The notes beneath the pieces were generated by a model. It worked only from the letters and a program-made list of their open reading frames with translations, had not been told where the DNA came from and did no database searches. From Flagellimonas eckloniae (lineage in GTDB: Bacteria; Bacteroidota; Bacteroidia; Flavobacteriales; Flavobacteriaceae): a stretch of DNA of 64,000 bases. The position numbers were made by a program, and so were the translations under genes. This document shows, one piece after another, positions 37,292 through 46,804 of this stretch (the first letter of the stretch is position 1; every line of letters starts with the position of its first letter). Where the stretch lies: NCBI RefSeq assembly GCF_001413955.1, contig NZ_LCTZ01000002.1:1412501-1476500 (forward strand). The letters run 5' to 3'.

Positions 37292-40200
37292 CTATTTTCC
37301 ACTTTTGGGAAGTTCCCCGAATTGTTTTTTGTAGCAAACCGTAAAATACGAAGCTGATAAAAATCCAACTTTATGGGCCACTTCACTAACATTAAGGTTC
37401 TTATCGTTTTGAAAAAGTGTTCTAGACCTTTCCAGTCTAACCCTTCTAATAAATTCAATGGGAGATAACCCAGTTAGACTTTTTATTTTTCGATAGACCT
37501 GGCTGCGGCTCAAACAAAGATGGGAAGACAACTTTTCAACATTCAGAGAAGAATTTTCAATATTGTCTTGGACATAGGCAACCACTCTGTGGATAAAATC
37601 GTTGTCGTAATCCGCTTCCTTTTTTTCTTGTGGCACATTTGCATATTGTTCCAACAAACGATCCTTTTTCAAAAGTAATTGTTCCAAAACGACCTTTAGT
37701 TCCTTCTTATCAAAAGGTTTTACAATGTAGGCCTCTGCTCCTGCCTCCATTCCTTTTATTCTGTCCTTGGTCAGGTCCTTTGCCGTTAGTACTACAATTG
37801 GAGTATGGTTCAAGTTTGGGTCGTTTTTCACTTTTTTACTAAATTCTATCCCATCCATTAGCGGCATAATGATGTCGGTGATAATAATATCTGGGCGATG
37901 TTCCATTGTTTTAAGCCAACCTTCCTGACCGTCAGATGCCAAAATCAACTCATAATCTTCCTCAAAAATTGATATTAGATAGTCTTGAAGATCAACATTG
38001 TCTTCTACGATCAGCAACTTCTTTTTCAATGTTTTTTTGGATAAAATTTCTTCGATCTTATAGGTCTTAGGTTCAGATTTCGTCTCAGTATCGGACAGCA
38101 CCATTTGCTCATCTTTTTGTGCTGATGGATATTCGGTGCTCTTAAAGAATTCTTTACCATAGGGTATGAATACTTTAAAAATTGAACCCTTACTCAATTC
38201 ACTCTCAACTTCTATGACACCTCTATGCAGTTCAATAAAACTCTTTACCATTTCCAAACCAACACCTGTACTTCCGTAGTACGACTTGTTCAATTCACTA
38301 ATCTGATAAAATCTCTTGAATATCTTTTTGTAATCCTTTTGGTCTATTCCCGGACCGTTATCTTTGATGCTTATTTCTATCACTGGAATTGGTGTTTCCT
38401 TACTTACTAAAGGCAATACTTTTTTCTTCCCGGCGACTATGCTTATAAGTATTCGGCCTTCATTAGGGGTTACTTTAAAAGCATTGGATAATAAGTTGAA
38501 TAAAATTTTATCAAGCATTCCACTATCGCCCCATACATCTAGATTAACATTGTCATACTTTAAATCTAGTCGCATTGACCTTCTTTTGGACTCTTCATTG
38601 AAGAAACTAAGTATATTTTTTGTTTGTTTTACTATGTTAAACTGACTCACCTTCAATTGAAGTTTTTCGGATTGTAACTTCCTAAAATCCATCAGTTCAT
38701 TGATCAATCTGGAAAGGCGTTCTGCATTTTTATGGATTATATGATGTTTTTGACGCACTGATCTGGAAAACTCAGTTTCGTTAAAATCAACTAATTCCTT
38801 TATTGGATTGATGATTAAAGTAAGTGGGGTTCGAAATTCATGCGAAATATTTGTGAAAAATTGAAGTTTTTGTTGTTGGAGCTCTTCCCTTTGCTTTCTT
38901 CGCTCTCGTTCAAGTCTAAAGGTATTTCTTTCATTCACTCGCTTTCTGTAAAAAAGCATTATGGAGAACACTAAAAGACCAAAAAACAGAACGTAAAGCA
39001 AATACGCCCATATGGTTTTCCACCAAGGAGGTAATACTTGGATTTTCAATATGACTGATGCATCATTCCAAATTTCATCATTGTTCGATGCTTTTAACTT
39101 AAACGTATAATCTCCAGATTCTAAATTGGTATATGTGGCACTTGTTTTTGAACCTACATAGTTCCAGGTATTTTCAAAGCCTTCCAAAAAATAAGCATAC
39201 TGGTTCTTTTCCGGTCTCGTATAACTTATTGCCTCATAATCGATGGTCAAGACCGTTTGGTAATGCTTTAGCGTAATTATATTTGTTTCCTTTGAGGCAT
39301 CCAAGGGACTGTTCTTGTCTTTTTGGTTGACTTTCTTATTGAAAAGTTTGACATCTTTCAGATAAGGCTTGGCCAAATATGGATTGTAGACAATATTCTG
39401 GGGTTCTATGATATTTATACCGCTCTTGGTCCCTAGATAGAATAGATTGTTATCATCCATTATTACAGCACGATCAGTAAGGAAATTTTCTAAAAGTCCG
39501 TCATGGGTAGTAAACTGAACCACTTTGCTTGTTTCGCGATCTATTTTTAGGACTCCTTGCTTACTACTAACCCAGAGTTCGTTTCTAAAAGGTTCAAATA
39601 TGGCATTGACATAGGTAAGGTCATGATCTTCCAACTCCAATCGTCCAAAATTCTGTTCTTCTCTTTTATAGAAAAATAGGCCACCACCATTGGTTCCACA
39701 CCACACGGTTCCATCTTGGGTTTCAAAAATATCCAATATACGACTGGAGCTTGGGTGACCGGCAAATTTAGATGAAATCGCATTGCTATGGGCGGTAACA
39801 CTATATTCGTTGTCATCCTTATTTTCAATATGATAAAGCCCCGAGGTAGTACCAACCCAAATAACGCCATAGCTATCATAAAAAATGGCCTTAATATCCT
39901 TACTAACAACTTCTGAATTGGCATACGACCCTCCTTTGGGGACTTGTATTTTTCCCTTTTTTGAATCAAAATAATATACCCCTTCCAAAAAGGAACCTAT
40001 CCAAACTTTTCCATTACCATCTTCCGTAAAACATCTCACCTTATCCGTTTTAAGAACACCATCCGTATTCTCTTTTGTGAAGTTCACAAAGGTTTTGGAA
40101 CCTTGTTTCAAAAAGAAGATCCCTCCTCCCCAAGTAGCTATCCATACATTCTCCTTGCTGTCAACAAAAATATCTTCAACGTAAAGTCCTTTTTTTAAAC

Positions 40201-41407
40201 CTTTGTATTCCGAATCGGTTGTTCCATACACATTGGTAATATCACCTGTATTTGTATTAAGAATATCTATTCCATTGATTTGGGCTATCCAAACTTTTCC
40301 ATCTTCAGTTTTTGCAAATGCCTTTATATCGTTACTATAGATACTGTTCCCAACGTCTTCTGTTTGTATTGATTTAAATTTATTATGATGTTCATCAAAA
40401 AAACCTAATCCATTTTCATAGTAACCCAACCAGAGCCGATTTTCAGTATCCAATAGCAGAGACCAAACAGAATCAGAACCAATGGTATGGCTATCTTGGA
40501 CATTATAGCGATACTCTTTCACAACTCTTCCGGTCATATCCAAAATAACCAATCCTTCATTTTCCACGGCAACAAAAACATGGTTCATACCACTGGTAAT
40601 AGCCATTGTGGCACTCTCAACAATATCCAATTTAGAGAAAGGAATACTTACTTTTTTTAAATCTCTTTTAAACGTTCCACTCCTCCGGGTACCTACCCAT
40701 AGGTTCTCACGTTCGTCCAAATGTAAATTGGTTATATACTGTCCCGTTTCTTGATTTATTAAGGGTATATTCTCAATCTGTCCTCTTTGATGGTACTGCT
40801 CTAACTTCAATCCCTGATTTGAAGCTATATATAAGTTTCCTTTCGAGGAAAATTGTAAATCTAAAATTGCAAATCCTGTCAATCCATAATCCTGGAGCGA
40901 ACCGGTTTGTACATCCAACTCTTTTATTCCATCATAAGTTCCTACAAGAAATCTTTCTTCATACTGCACAAAACATAGAATGCTAACATAATTATTGCCA
41001 GCATTACCATTACTTCCTGTTGTAAATCGTTTGAACGAATTTTGTTGTTCTTGATATACACACAGTCCTGCATCTGTACCTATCCAAAGCTGTCCCGTGG
41101 CATCAAGGAATAAAGAATTTATGGAATTACTGTTGATACTGTTTACATCTTTTAAATCGTGCCCATAATAGGTATAGGAAAAACCATTGAACTTGTATAA
41201 CCCTGCACCATCTGTTCCAATCCATATGAAACCATTTTTATCCATTATCATTGTGGTAATAGGGCGCTGGAATATATTCTCCTTGACCATATTGAACTCA
41301 AGCGATTCAAAATCCGTTTGAGAATGGACCCCTATTATATGTATAAAAAATATAAATAGGAGCGTAAGCTTAAAAAGAGTGGAGTAATCTGATTTACCGT
41401 TTATCAT
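37292..41407 (-). CDS. Hybrid two-component system sensor/regulator (HTCS)
   Basis: A 1,371-residue one-protein signalling system. Order: signal/anchor (about 8-30), two beta-propeller modules of regulator-propeller repeats (MDKNGFIWIGTDGAGLYKF and many like it, about 45-690), and a Y_Y_Y domain (about 710-785). Then come a membrane segment (about 790-815), the kinase with His856 in FFTNISHEFRTPL and ATP lid DNGPGI...GSTGVGLEM, a receiver with Asp1178 in IITDIIMPLMDG, and a C-terminal AraC helix-turn-helix. Such proteins sense an oligosaccharide in the periplasm and activate their susCD genes, here directly downstream. The ligand is unknown. The repeats at 41464-41491 lie 57-84 nt upstream of its start. 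Confidence 0.96.
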   Translation of the reverse strand: MINGKSDYSTLFKLTLLFIFFIHIIGVHSQTDFESLEFNMVKENIFQRPITTMIMDKNGFIWIGTDGAGLYKFNGFSYTYYGHDLKDVNSINSNSINSLFLDATGQLWIGTDAGLCVYQEQQNSFKRFTTGSNGNAGNNYVSILCFVQYEERFLVGTYDGIKELDVQTGSLQDYGLTGFAILDLQFSSKGNLYIASNQGLKLEQYHQRGQIENIPLINQETGQYITNLHLDERENLWVGTRRSGTFKRDLKKVSIPFSKLDIVESATMAITSGMNHVFVAVENEGLVILDMTGRVVKEYRYNVQDSHTIGSDSVWSLLLDTENRLWLGYYENGLGFFDEHHNKFKSIQTEDVGNSIYSNDIKAFAKTEDGKVWIAQINGIDILNTNTGDITNVYGTTDSEYKGLKKGLYVEDIFVDSKENVWIATWGGGIFFLKQGSKTFVNFTKENTDGVLKTDKVRCFTEDGNGKVWIGSFLEGVYYFDSKKGKIQVPKGGSYANSEVVSKDIKAIFYDSYGVIWVGTTSGLYHIENKDDNEYSVTAHSNAISSKFAGHPSSSRILDIFETQDGTVWCGTNGGGLFFYKREEQNFGRLELEDHDLTYVNAIFEPFRNELWVSSKQGVLKIDRETSKVVQFTTHDGLLENFLTDRAVIMDDNNLFYLGTKSGINIIEPQNIVYNPYLAKPYLKDVKLFNKKVNQKDKNSPLDASKETNIITLKHYQTVLTIDYEAISYTRPEKNQYAYFLEGFENTWNYVGSKTSATYTNLESGDYTFKLKASNNDEIWNDASVILKIQVLPPWWKTIWAYLLYVLFFGLLVFSIMLFYRKRVNERNTFRLERERRKQREELQQQKLQFFTNISHEFRTPLTLIINPIKELVDFNETEFSRSVRQKHHIIHKNAERLSRLINELMDFRKLQSEKLQLKVSQFNIVKQTKNILSFFNEESKRRSMRLDLKYDNVNLDVWGDSGMLDKILFNLLSNAFKVTPNEGRILISIVAGKKKVLPLVSKETPIPVIEISIKDNGPGIDQKDYKKIFKRFYQISELNKSYYGSTGVGLEMVKSFIELHRGVIEVESELSKGSIFKVFIPYGKEFFKSTEYPSAQKDEQMVLSDTETKSEPKTYKIEEILSKKTLKKKLLIVEDNVDLQDYLISIFEEDYELILASDGQEGWLKTMEHRPDIIITDIIMPLMDGIEFSKKVKNDPNLNHTPIVVLTAKDLTKDRIKGMEAGAEAYIVKPFDKKELKVVLEQLLLKKDRLLEQYANVPQEKKEADYDNDFIHRVVAYVQDNIENSSLNVEKLSSHLCLSRSQVYRKIKSLTGLSPIEFIRRVRLERSRTLFQNDKNLNVSEVAHKVGFLSASYFTVCYKKQFGELPKSGK

Positions 41408-41463
41408 CCATATTGAATTGAATCCCGAAGAAAACGCAATTTAGTTCTAGCCAAAATAAAATT

Positions 41464-41491
41464 TGTAGCATTTTAAGTCTCAAATGTTGCA
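41464..41491 (+). promoter_or_regulatory. Direct repeats with 21-bp period between HTCS and lipoprotein
   Basis: TGTAGCA (41464-41470) and TGTTGCA (41485-41491) repeat with a 21-bp period in the 167-nt divergent region. They match the motif upstream of susC1, fitting an AraC-type DNA-binding domain such as that of the HTCS. Confidence 0.55.
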
Positions 41492-41574
41492 AACGCCCTT
41501 CAAAAAAATAGTAATCCCTTTTTCAAAAGAAGTAATAAGTTATATTGTTCTGATAAATTTAAAGAAAATCGATT

Positions 41575-42468
41575 ATGCGACTGTTTGTTCTTGGAATAAT
41601 GTGTATTTCCTTAATTTCCTGTGATAGAGAGGCTGGATTTGATGCTATTTTGATGGAAGGCCCCGCTCCATCCGAAGTTCAAGCCAATGTTCAATTCAAT
41701 AATATGGAACCGCCTTTTTCGGTTACCGTAAGCCCTACGGCAATTGGAGCAACAGCATTTGAAGTTATATCCGGACTTCCCGGTGATACCGCCATGCTTA
41801 TAGGTATACAGCAAGAAGTTACATTTAGTTATCCTGAAGCTGATGATAATTTCTTTGTAACCATTAGAGCCATCGCTCCCAATAATTCTGTTACTGAACA
41901 ACAATTTGAGGTAATACCTCCTGCTGACCCTTGTGCACAAATTTTAAGTTCACCACTTACATGGGACAACGGTAATGACGGTGCGTTTTCTTTTGGATTC
42001 AATGGTGTAGAACTTCAAGTAGTTGCGAATCCAGATATTTCTGGAGCCAATTCAGAAGCTTCAAATGTGTTGGAAATAGTACAAGATGGTGGTGGCAATT
42101 TTGATGGGTTCGGAATTCAAAATTCAGCTCCTATTGATTTTAGTGATGAAGATAAGATTGTAAGGTTAAAATTTTGGTCGAATGTTGAAGTGCCTATTAG
42201 ACTAAGTATGCAACAAGACCCAAATAACGAAACAGAACGTGAAGTTGAAGTGACTTTGATTCACACCGGTACTGGGTGGGAAGAAATGCGATTTGATTTT
42301 GTTAATGCAATTGCAGGCTTTACAGGTAATTCTGATGGTGCCCTTGGTGTCTTGGATGGCGCGTCATTTGTTCCAACAGGACAATATATTAGGGTTCAAA
42401 TGTTTATTGGCCCTGGAGATGACGTATCTGGAACCTTCTATTTAGATGATGTGGGTGTTTGTCCGTAG
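41575..42468 (+). CDS. Lipoprotein with carbohydrate-binding-like beta-sandwich
   Basis: A 297-residue lipoprotein (lipobox Cys16, MCISLISCDRE). It has an N-terminal Ig/PKD-like domain (about 35-118) and a C-terminal beta-sandwich (about 125-297). In the latter the segments LTWDNGNDGAFSFGFNGVEL, DFSDEDKIVRLKFWSNVEVP and GTFYLDDVGVC resemble carbohydrate-binding modules found in flavobacterial glucan loci. No catalytic motif is present. It diverges from the HTCS and shares the 21-bp-period repeats, so it is probably a surface glycan-binding protein of this locus. Its 149-nt downstream gap holds no recognised element. Confidence 0.7.
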   Translation: MRLFVLGIMCISLISCDREAGFDAILMEGPAPSEVQANVQFNNMEPPFSVTVSPTAIGATAFEVISGLPGDTAMLIGIQQEVTFSYPEADDNFFVTIRAIAPNNSVTEQQFEVIPPADPCAQILSSPLTWDNGNDGAFSFGFNGVELQVVANPDISGANSEASNVLEIVQDGGGNFDGFGIQNSAPIDFSDEDKIVRLKFWSNVEVPIRLSMQQDPNNETEREVEVTLIHTGTGWEEMRFDFVNAIAGFTGNSDGALGVLDGASFVPTGQYIRVQMFIGPGDDVSGTFYLDDVGVCP

Positions 42469-42617
42469 TGTAATCCCATCTTGGTTTAAGGTTTTTTAGC
42501 CCTACAGGATATGATACTTAATAAAATGGTTGCCAGATAAAAAGACTGGAAGAAAGTTCTAATTCCCAAAAATCATTTTAAATCAATCGCTATTTCCTTA
42601 TTATTCACTAAACTATT

Positions 42618-43922
42618 TTAAAGACCAAAAAGGTCTGGTAAAATCATAGTAATTTGAGGAATATAAAGGATTAGAAGCAATACAATTACCATTATAGCCA
42701 AAAAGGGTAGTAACGGTTTAATAACTTGTGATACCGACACATTGGCCACTCCGCTGCCCACAAACAATATCGTACCAACTGGTGGCGTGCAGAGTCCTAT
42801 ACATAAGTTTAGTACCAATACAATTCCAAAATGAACAGGATCCATGCCCAGTTCCATAACCACAGGTAGAAAAATTGGGGTAAAAATAAGCACTGCCGGA
42901 GTTATGTCCATGAAGGTACCTATGATTAGAAGTATGACATTGATTACCAAGAAAATAATAAATTTATTGCTGAACTGATCTAGCAAAAAAGTACTCATCA
43001 ATTCCGGTATGCCCTCAAATGAGAACAACCATGACATAGCCATTGAGGTACAAATTAAAAACATGACCACGGCCGTAGTTTTTGCACTTGTCAATAATAT
43101 AGATGGGAAATCCTTGGTTTTGATGACTCCGTAGACCAATGCTAAAACTGCTGCATAAAGCACCGCAATGACGGAAGCCTCAGTAGCTGTAAATATTCCA
43201 GCCACAATACCGCCCACAACTATGACCAATAACAATAAACTAAAAAATGCCTTTCTAAAATAAGTCCATATTTGTATAAATGGCAGACGGTCCCCTTTGG
43301 AAAAATCGCGCTTTATGGCAACAAAAGCAATATAGCCCATCAAGGCAACACCCAATAAAATACCTGGCAAATACCCTGCAATGAAAAGAGCTGCCACTGA
43401 TGCTGCTCCGCCACTGGCAAGCGCATATACAATCAAAATATTACTTGGTGGAATTAGTAATCCGGTAGTTGATGAGGTAATATTGACCGAAGCGCTAAAT
43501 TCCCGAGGAAAACCTTCTTCCTCCATTCTATCTGTCATTATACTTCCAATTGCGGAAGTGGCCGCAATAGCGGAGCCAGAAATGGCTCCAAAAAGCATTG
43601 ATGCCAATACATTTACATAGGCCAATCCTCCCGGAAGGCTCACCACCAAAGATTTGGCGAAATTTATCAGCCTATTTGCAATGCCACCTCGTTTCATAAT
43701 TTCACCGGCCAAAACAAAAAATGGTATTGCCAAAAGGGCAAAGCTATCTATCCCAGTGGTCATTCGCTGCGCAATGGTTGTAATGCCCGGTAAGTTATCT
43801 ATATTCAATAATAAGCTTAAGGTGGTTGAAATTCCTATACTATACGCCACCGGTACTTTCATCATTAAAAGCACAAAAAAGCTAACAAACAATACTATAA
43901 TACTCAGTACTTCAATACTCAT
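42618..43922 (-). CDS. dctM: TRAP transporter large permease (DctM)
   Basis: A 434-residue membrane protein with about 12 hydrophobic segments of the DctM type. Conserved motifs include AIPFFVLAGEIMKRGGIANRLI, SGSAIAATSAIGSIM and LCIGLCTPPVGTILFVGSGVANV. It couples uptake to the sodium gradient together with DctQ and DctP. It is the last gene of the uronate operon, one base after dctQ. Confidence 0.96.
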   Translation of the reverse strand: MSIEVLSIIVLFVSFFVLLMMKVPVAYSIGISTTLSLLLNIDNLPGITTIAQRMTTGIDSFALLAIPFFVLAGEIMKRGGIANRLINFAKSLVVSLPGGLAYVNVLASMLFGAISGSAIAATSAIGSIMTDRMEEEGFPREFSASVNITSSTTGLLIPPSNILIVYALASGGAASVAALFIAGYLPGILLGVALMGYIAFVAIKRDFSKGDRLPFIQIWTYFRKAFFSLLLLVIVVGGIVAGIFTATEASVIAVLYAAVLALVYGVIKTKDFPSILLTSAKTTAVVMFLICTSMAMSWLFSFEGIPELMSTFLLDQFSNKFIIFLVINVILLIIGTFMDITPAVLIFTPIFLPVVMELGMDPVHFGIVLVLNLCIGLCTPPVGTILFVGSGVANVSVSQVIKPLLPFLAIMVIVLLLILYIPQITMILPDLFGL

Positions 43923-43923
43923 A

Positions 43924-44415
43924 TCATTCTTTTATTTGGTCAGTATATATTTTGGAAATGTGGTAAAGCGCAAAGCTCATAATGAGTATTCCACTGATAG
44001 GAAGTACCGCATAGATATAACCTAATGGGACCCGCAATGTTCCGGACAGCTGTTCTAAATGTAAGGTGGTGTAAACCAAATTAAACCCACCTATGACCAT
44101 AACTATGAGTGCAAACAGAAAAATGCACATTTCAATGAAATACAGTGCTTTTTTACGCTTGCCCTCCGAGAGTTTTTTATATAAGAAATCCATGGATAAA
44201 TGTTCCCTTTTTGCATTTAAATAGGCTGCACCCAAAATGGACAACCAGATTAATGAGAAACGTGCCAATTCTTCAGTAAATGAAAATGAACGATTCAAAA
44301 CATATCTTGAAAATACCTGCCAAGCAACATCCAATACCAAGATTGCAAATATTATGACAAGTAACACCTCAAGGGTTTTATTGATTTTATTAAAAATTAT
44401 ATCGAAGGTTTTCAT
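43924..44415 (-). CDS. dctQ: TRAP transporter small permease (DctQ)
   Basis: A 163-residue protein with four membrane segments (about 14-34, 48-66, 88-110 and 128-152). The family pattern VFSRYVLNRSFSFTEELARFSLIWLSILGAAYL is present. It is the small membrane subunit that pairs with DctM. Two bases separate it from dctP. Confidence 0.95.
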   Translation of the reverse strand: MKTFDIIFNKINKTLEVLLVIIFAILVLDVAWQVFSRYVLNRSFSFTEELARFSLIWLSILGAAYLNAKREHLSMDFLYKKLSEGKRKKALYFIEMCIFLFALIVMVIGGFNLVYTTLHLEQLSGTLRVPLGYIYAVLPISGILIMSFALYHISKIYTDQIKE

Positions 44416-44417
44416 GA

Positions 44418-45386
44418 TTATTTGGCTTTTATTTGACGCACCAATTCGGCCAATTCGGGATGGGTTCGTTGAAATTCTTCTAAAACAGATTTAGATTTAT
44501 CTGCAAATAAGGACTTGTCTGGAATGATAATCTCTACTCCTGCTTCTATAGCTTTTGCCATAGATTCTTCTACGGATGCTTGCCAGTATTCTTTTTGTGC
44601 TTCGGCTGATTCAATCGCAGCTTCTTCTACCCACTTTCTTTCTTGTTCAGAAAGTTTGTCCCAAAACTTTGTTCCTATCAAAACCACATCTGGAACTGCG
44701 GAATGCTCATCAATTGTGTAATATTTGCTTACCTCATAATGATTTGATGATACAAAAGATGGTGGATTGTTCTCAGCACCATCCACTACCCCCTGCTGTA
44801 TGGCCGTATACAATTCACCATAGGCCATTGGCGTTGCGGAACCTCCGAGGGCATTGACCATGTTTATGGCCATTTGATTGTTCATAACACGTATTTTAAG
44901 GCCTTTTAAATCTTCTGGTTTCCTAACCGGTTTTGTTTTCGTGTAAAAACTTCTACTACCCGCATCATAGTAACAAAGTCCACGCAACCAAAACTTGCTT
45001 CCTTTTTCTAAAATTGATTTTCCTATCTCCCCATCAAGTACTGCATTTTGGTGTTCTTTGTTCCGAAAAAGATACGGCACCCCTAAAACTTCATATTCAG
45101 GAACAAAGTTTGAAAGTGTTGCCGCACTTACTTTTGTTATGGCCAAACTACCTATTTGAAGTAATTCGAGCACTTCGCGTTCTGAACCCAATTGTGCATC
45201 TGGGAAAATCTTCACCGTTAGTTTACCTCCAGATTTTTGGGCCAAAACCTCCTTAAATTTCAAGGCTCCTTTATGCACAGGATGCGATTGTGGTAGGCTA
45301 TGGGCAAAATAAAGCGTCTCGCCAGCCTTTTCCTCTTTACAGGAAAGTAATGCGCTAAAAACCAATAGAATTAATGTATACCTCAT
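44418..45386 (-). CDS. dctP: TRAP transporter substrate-binding lipoprotein (DctP), probable uronate binder
   Basis: A 322-residue solute-binding protein of the DctP family (FAHSLPQSHPVHKGALKFKE, LKGLKIRVMNNQMAINMVNALGG, GELYTAIQQGVVDGAENNPPSF). The Arg in KIRVMNN is the residue that commonly salt-bridges the substrate carboxylate in this family. The N-terminus is a lipobox (LVFSALLSCKEE, Cys16), so it is membrane-tethered, not free in the periplasm as in Proteobacteria. Its start overlaps uxaC by 4 nt. Co-location with uxaC and uxuA supports glucuronate or a related hexuronate as substrate. Confidence 0.93.
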   Translation of the reverse strand: MRYTLILLVFSALLSCKEEKAGETLYFAHSLPQSHPVHKGALKFKEVLAQKSGGKLTVKIFPDAQLGSEREVLELLQIGSLAITKVSAATLSNFVPEYEVLGVPYLFRNKEHQNAVLDGEIGKSILEKGSKFWLRGLCYYDAGSRSFYTKTKPVRKPEDLKGLKIRVMNNQMAINMVNALGGSATPMAYGELYTAIQQGVVDGAENNPPSFVSSNHYEVSKYYTIDEHSAVPDVVLIGTKFWDKLSEQERKWVEEAAIESAEAQKEYWQASVEESMAKAIEAGVEIIIPDKSLFADKSKSVLEEFQRTHPELAELVRQIKAK

Positions 45387-46801
45387 ACGTTCTTAAAATC
45401 AAAATAATTTGAAGCATTGTTATAACAGATATCCTGTATCATCTTACCCAAAAAAGGGATGTCATGGGGCACTAATCCATCTATGGCATCTTGAGCAATC
45501 AAATTACATAAAATCCTTCTAAAATATTCATGCCGTGGAAAAGATAAAAAACTACGGCTATCCGTTAGCATGCCCACAAATCGACTCAACAGTCCCATAT
45601 TGGATAGGGTGTTGAGCTGTTTTTCCATTCCGTCTTTTTGGTCCAAAAACCACCATCCTGACCCCCATTGCATTTTTCCTGGAACTCCAGATTCGCTATA
45701 GTTGCCCATCATCGTCGCAAAAACTTCATTTTGGGATGGGTTTAAATTGTATGTAATTGTTTTTGCCAGTTGATTGGTTGCATCAAGTGAATCAAAAAGT
45801 TTTGACAAAAACGAAGCCATTGGATATTCCCCTATAGAATCACAGCCTACGTCGGCACCTATTTCTTTTCGCAAACGACTATTGTTATTCCGAATAGGCC
45901 CTAAATGAAATTGCTGCACCCAATTCATTTCGTGATATTTCCTGCTGAGGTGTAAAAAAATACAAGTCCGATACTTGTTTATTTCAATGGTTGAGAGCAA
46001 GCCTTTTTTTAATGCTTTTTCAAAAATCTCCCTGACTTCTTCCAAAGTAAATTCTTCCATGGCCAATGCATCACCAATTCCAAAATCGGAAAGGCGACAT
46101 CCATGATTGTGAAAATGTGCCAACCTTTGGTCAATAGCTTGCAAGAAAGTGGATAAATCTTTTATATTATGCGAAACCGTGCTTTCTAGTTTTTTTACAT
46201 AATCTGGGAATTCTGATTGTCCAATCAAAAACAAATTATCGGAACGAAAGGTTGGAAATACCTTCGTGAAAAATCCTTTTTCAGCTATTTGCTTATGATA
46301 TTTTAAATCGTCTGTTGGGTCGTCCGTTGTACAAACTACTTCAACATTCATTTCTTCCAACAATTGCGCTGGGGTTTTAGATGCCAATATCTGATTTGCT
46401 TCACCATAAATCTCCTTTGCCGAGCTTGGCTGCAAAATAGTATCAATATCAAAATACCTTTTCAACTCTAACTGGGTCCAATGAAATAGTGGATTTCTAA
46501 GGGTATACGGAACAGTTTCTGCCCACTTTACAAACTTATCTTCCAAAGACGCATCGCCTGTAATATATTTTTCTTCCACACCATTCGCACGCATTCCCCT
46601 CCACTTATAATGGTCCCCACTTAGCCAAGCTTTGGTAATATTTCCTATTGGTTTATCTTCTGCAATCTCTTGTGGGGATAAATGATTGTGATAATCAATA
46701 ATAGGCATTTGTTTTGCATACTCATGGTACAAGGTTTCGGCTTCTTTTGAGTTGAGCAAAAAATTGTCTGTGATGAATATTTTTGATTGTATTTGGCCCA
46801 C
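45383..46801 (-). CDS. uxaC: Glucuronate (uronate) isomerase
   Basis: Converts D-glucuronate to D-fructuronate and D-galacturonate to D-tagaturonate. The 472-residue protein matches UxaC: YHNHLSPQEIAEDKPI near the N-terminus with the metal-binding HxH. Later come WRGMRANGVEEKYITGDAS, CTTDDPTDDLKYH and the C-terminal MGLLSRFVGMLTDSRSFLSFPRHEYFRRILCN. It lies 3 nt after uxuA and overlaps dctP, so it is mid-operon. Confidence 0.97.
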   Translation of the reverse strand: MGQIQSKIFITDNFLLNSKEAETLYHEYAKQMPIIDYHNHLSPQEIAEDKPIGNITKAWLSGDHYKWRGMRANGVEEKYITGDASLEDKFVKWAETVPYTLRNPLFHWTQLELKRYFDIDTILQPSSAKEIYGEANQILASKTPAQLLEEMNVEVVCTTDDPTDDLKYHKQIAEKGFFTKVFPTFRSDNLFLIGQSEFPDYVKKLESTVSHNIKDLSTFLQAIDQRLAHFHNHGCRLSDFGIGDALAMEEFTLEEVREIFEKALKKGLLSTIEINKYRTCIFLHLSRKYHEMNWVQQFHLGPIRNNNSRLRKEIGADVGCDSIGEYPMASFLSKLFDSLDATNQLAKTITYNLNPSQNEVFATMMGNYSESGVPGKMQWGSGWWFLDQKDGMEKQLNTLSNMGLLSRFVGMLTDSRSFLSFPRHEYFRRILCNLIAQDAIDGLVPHDIPFLGKMIQDICYNNASNYFDFKNV

Positions 46802-46804
46802 GTA

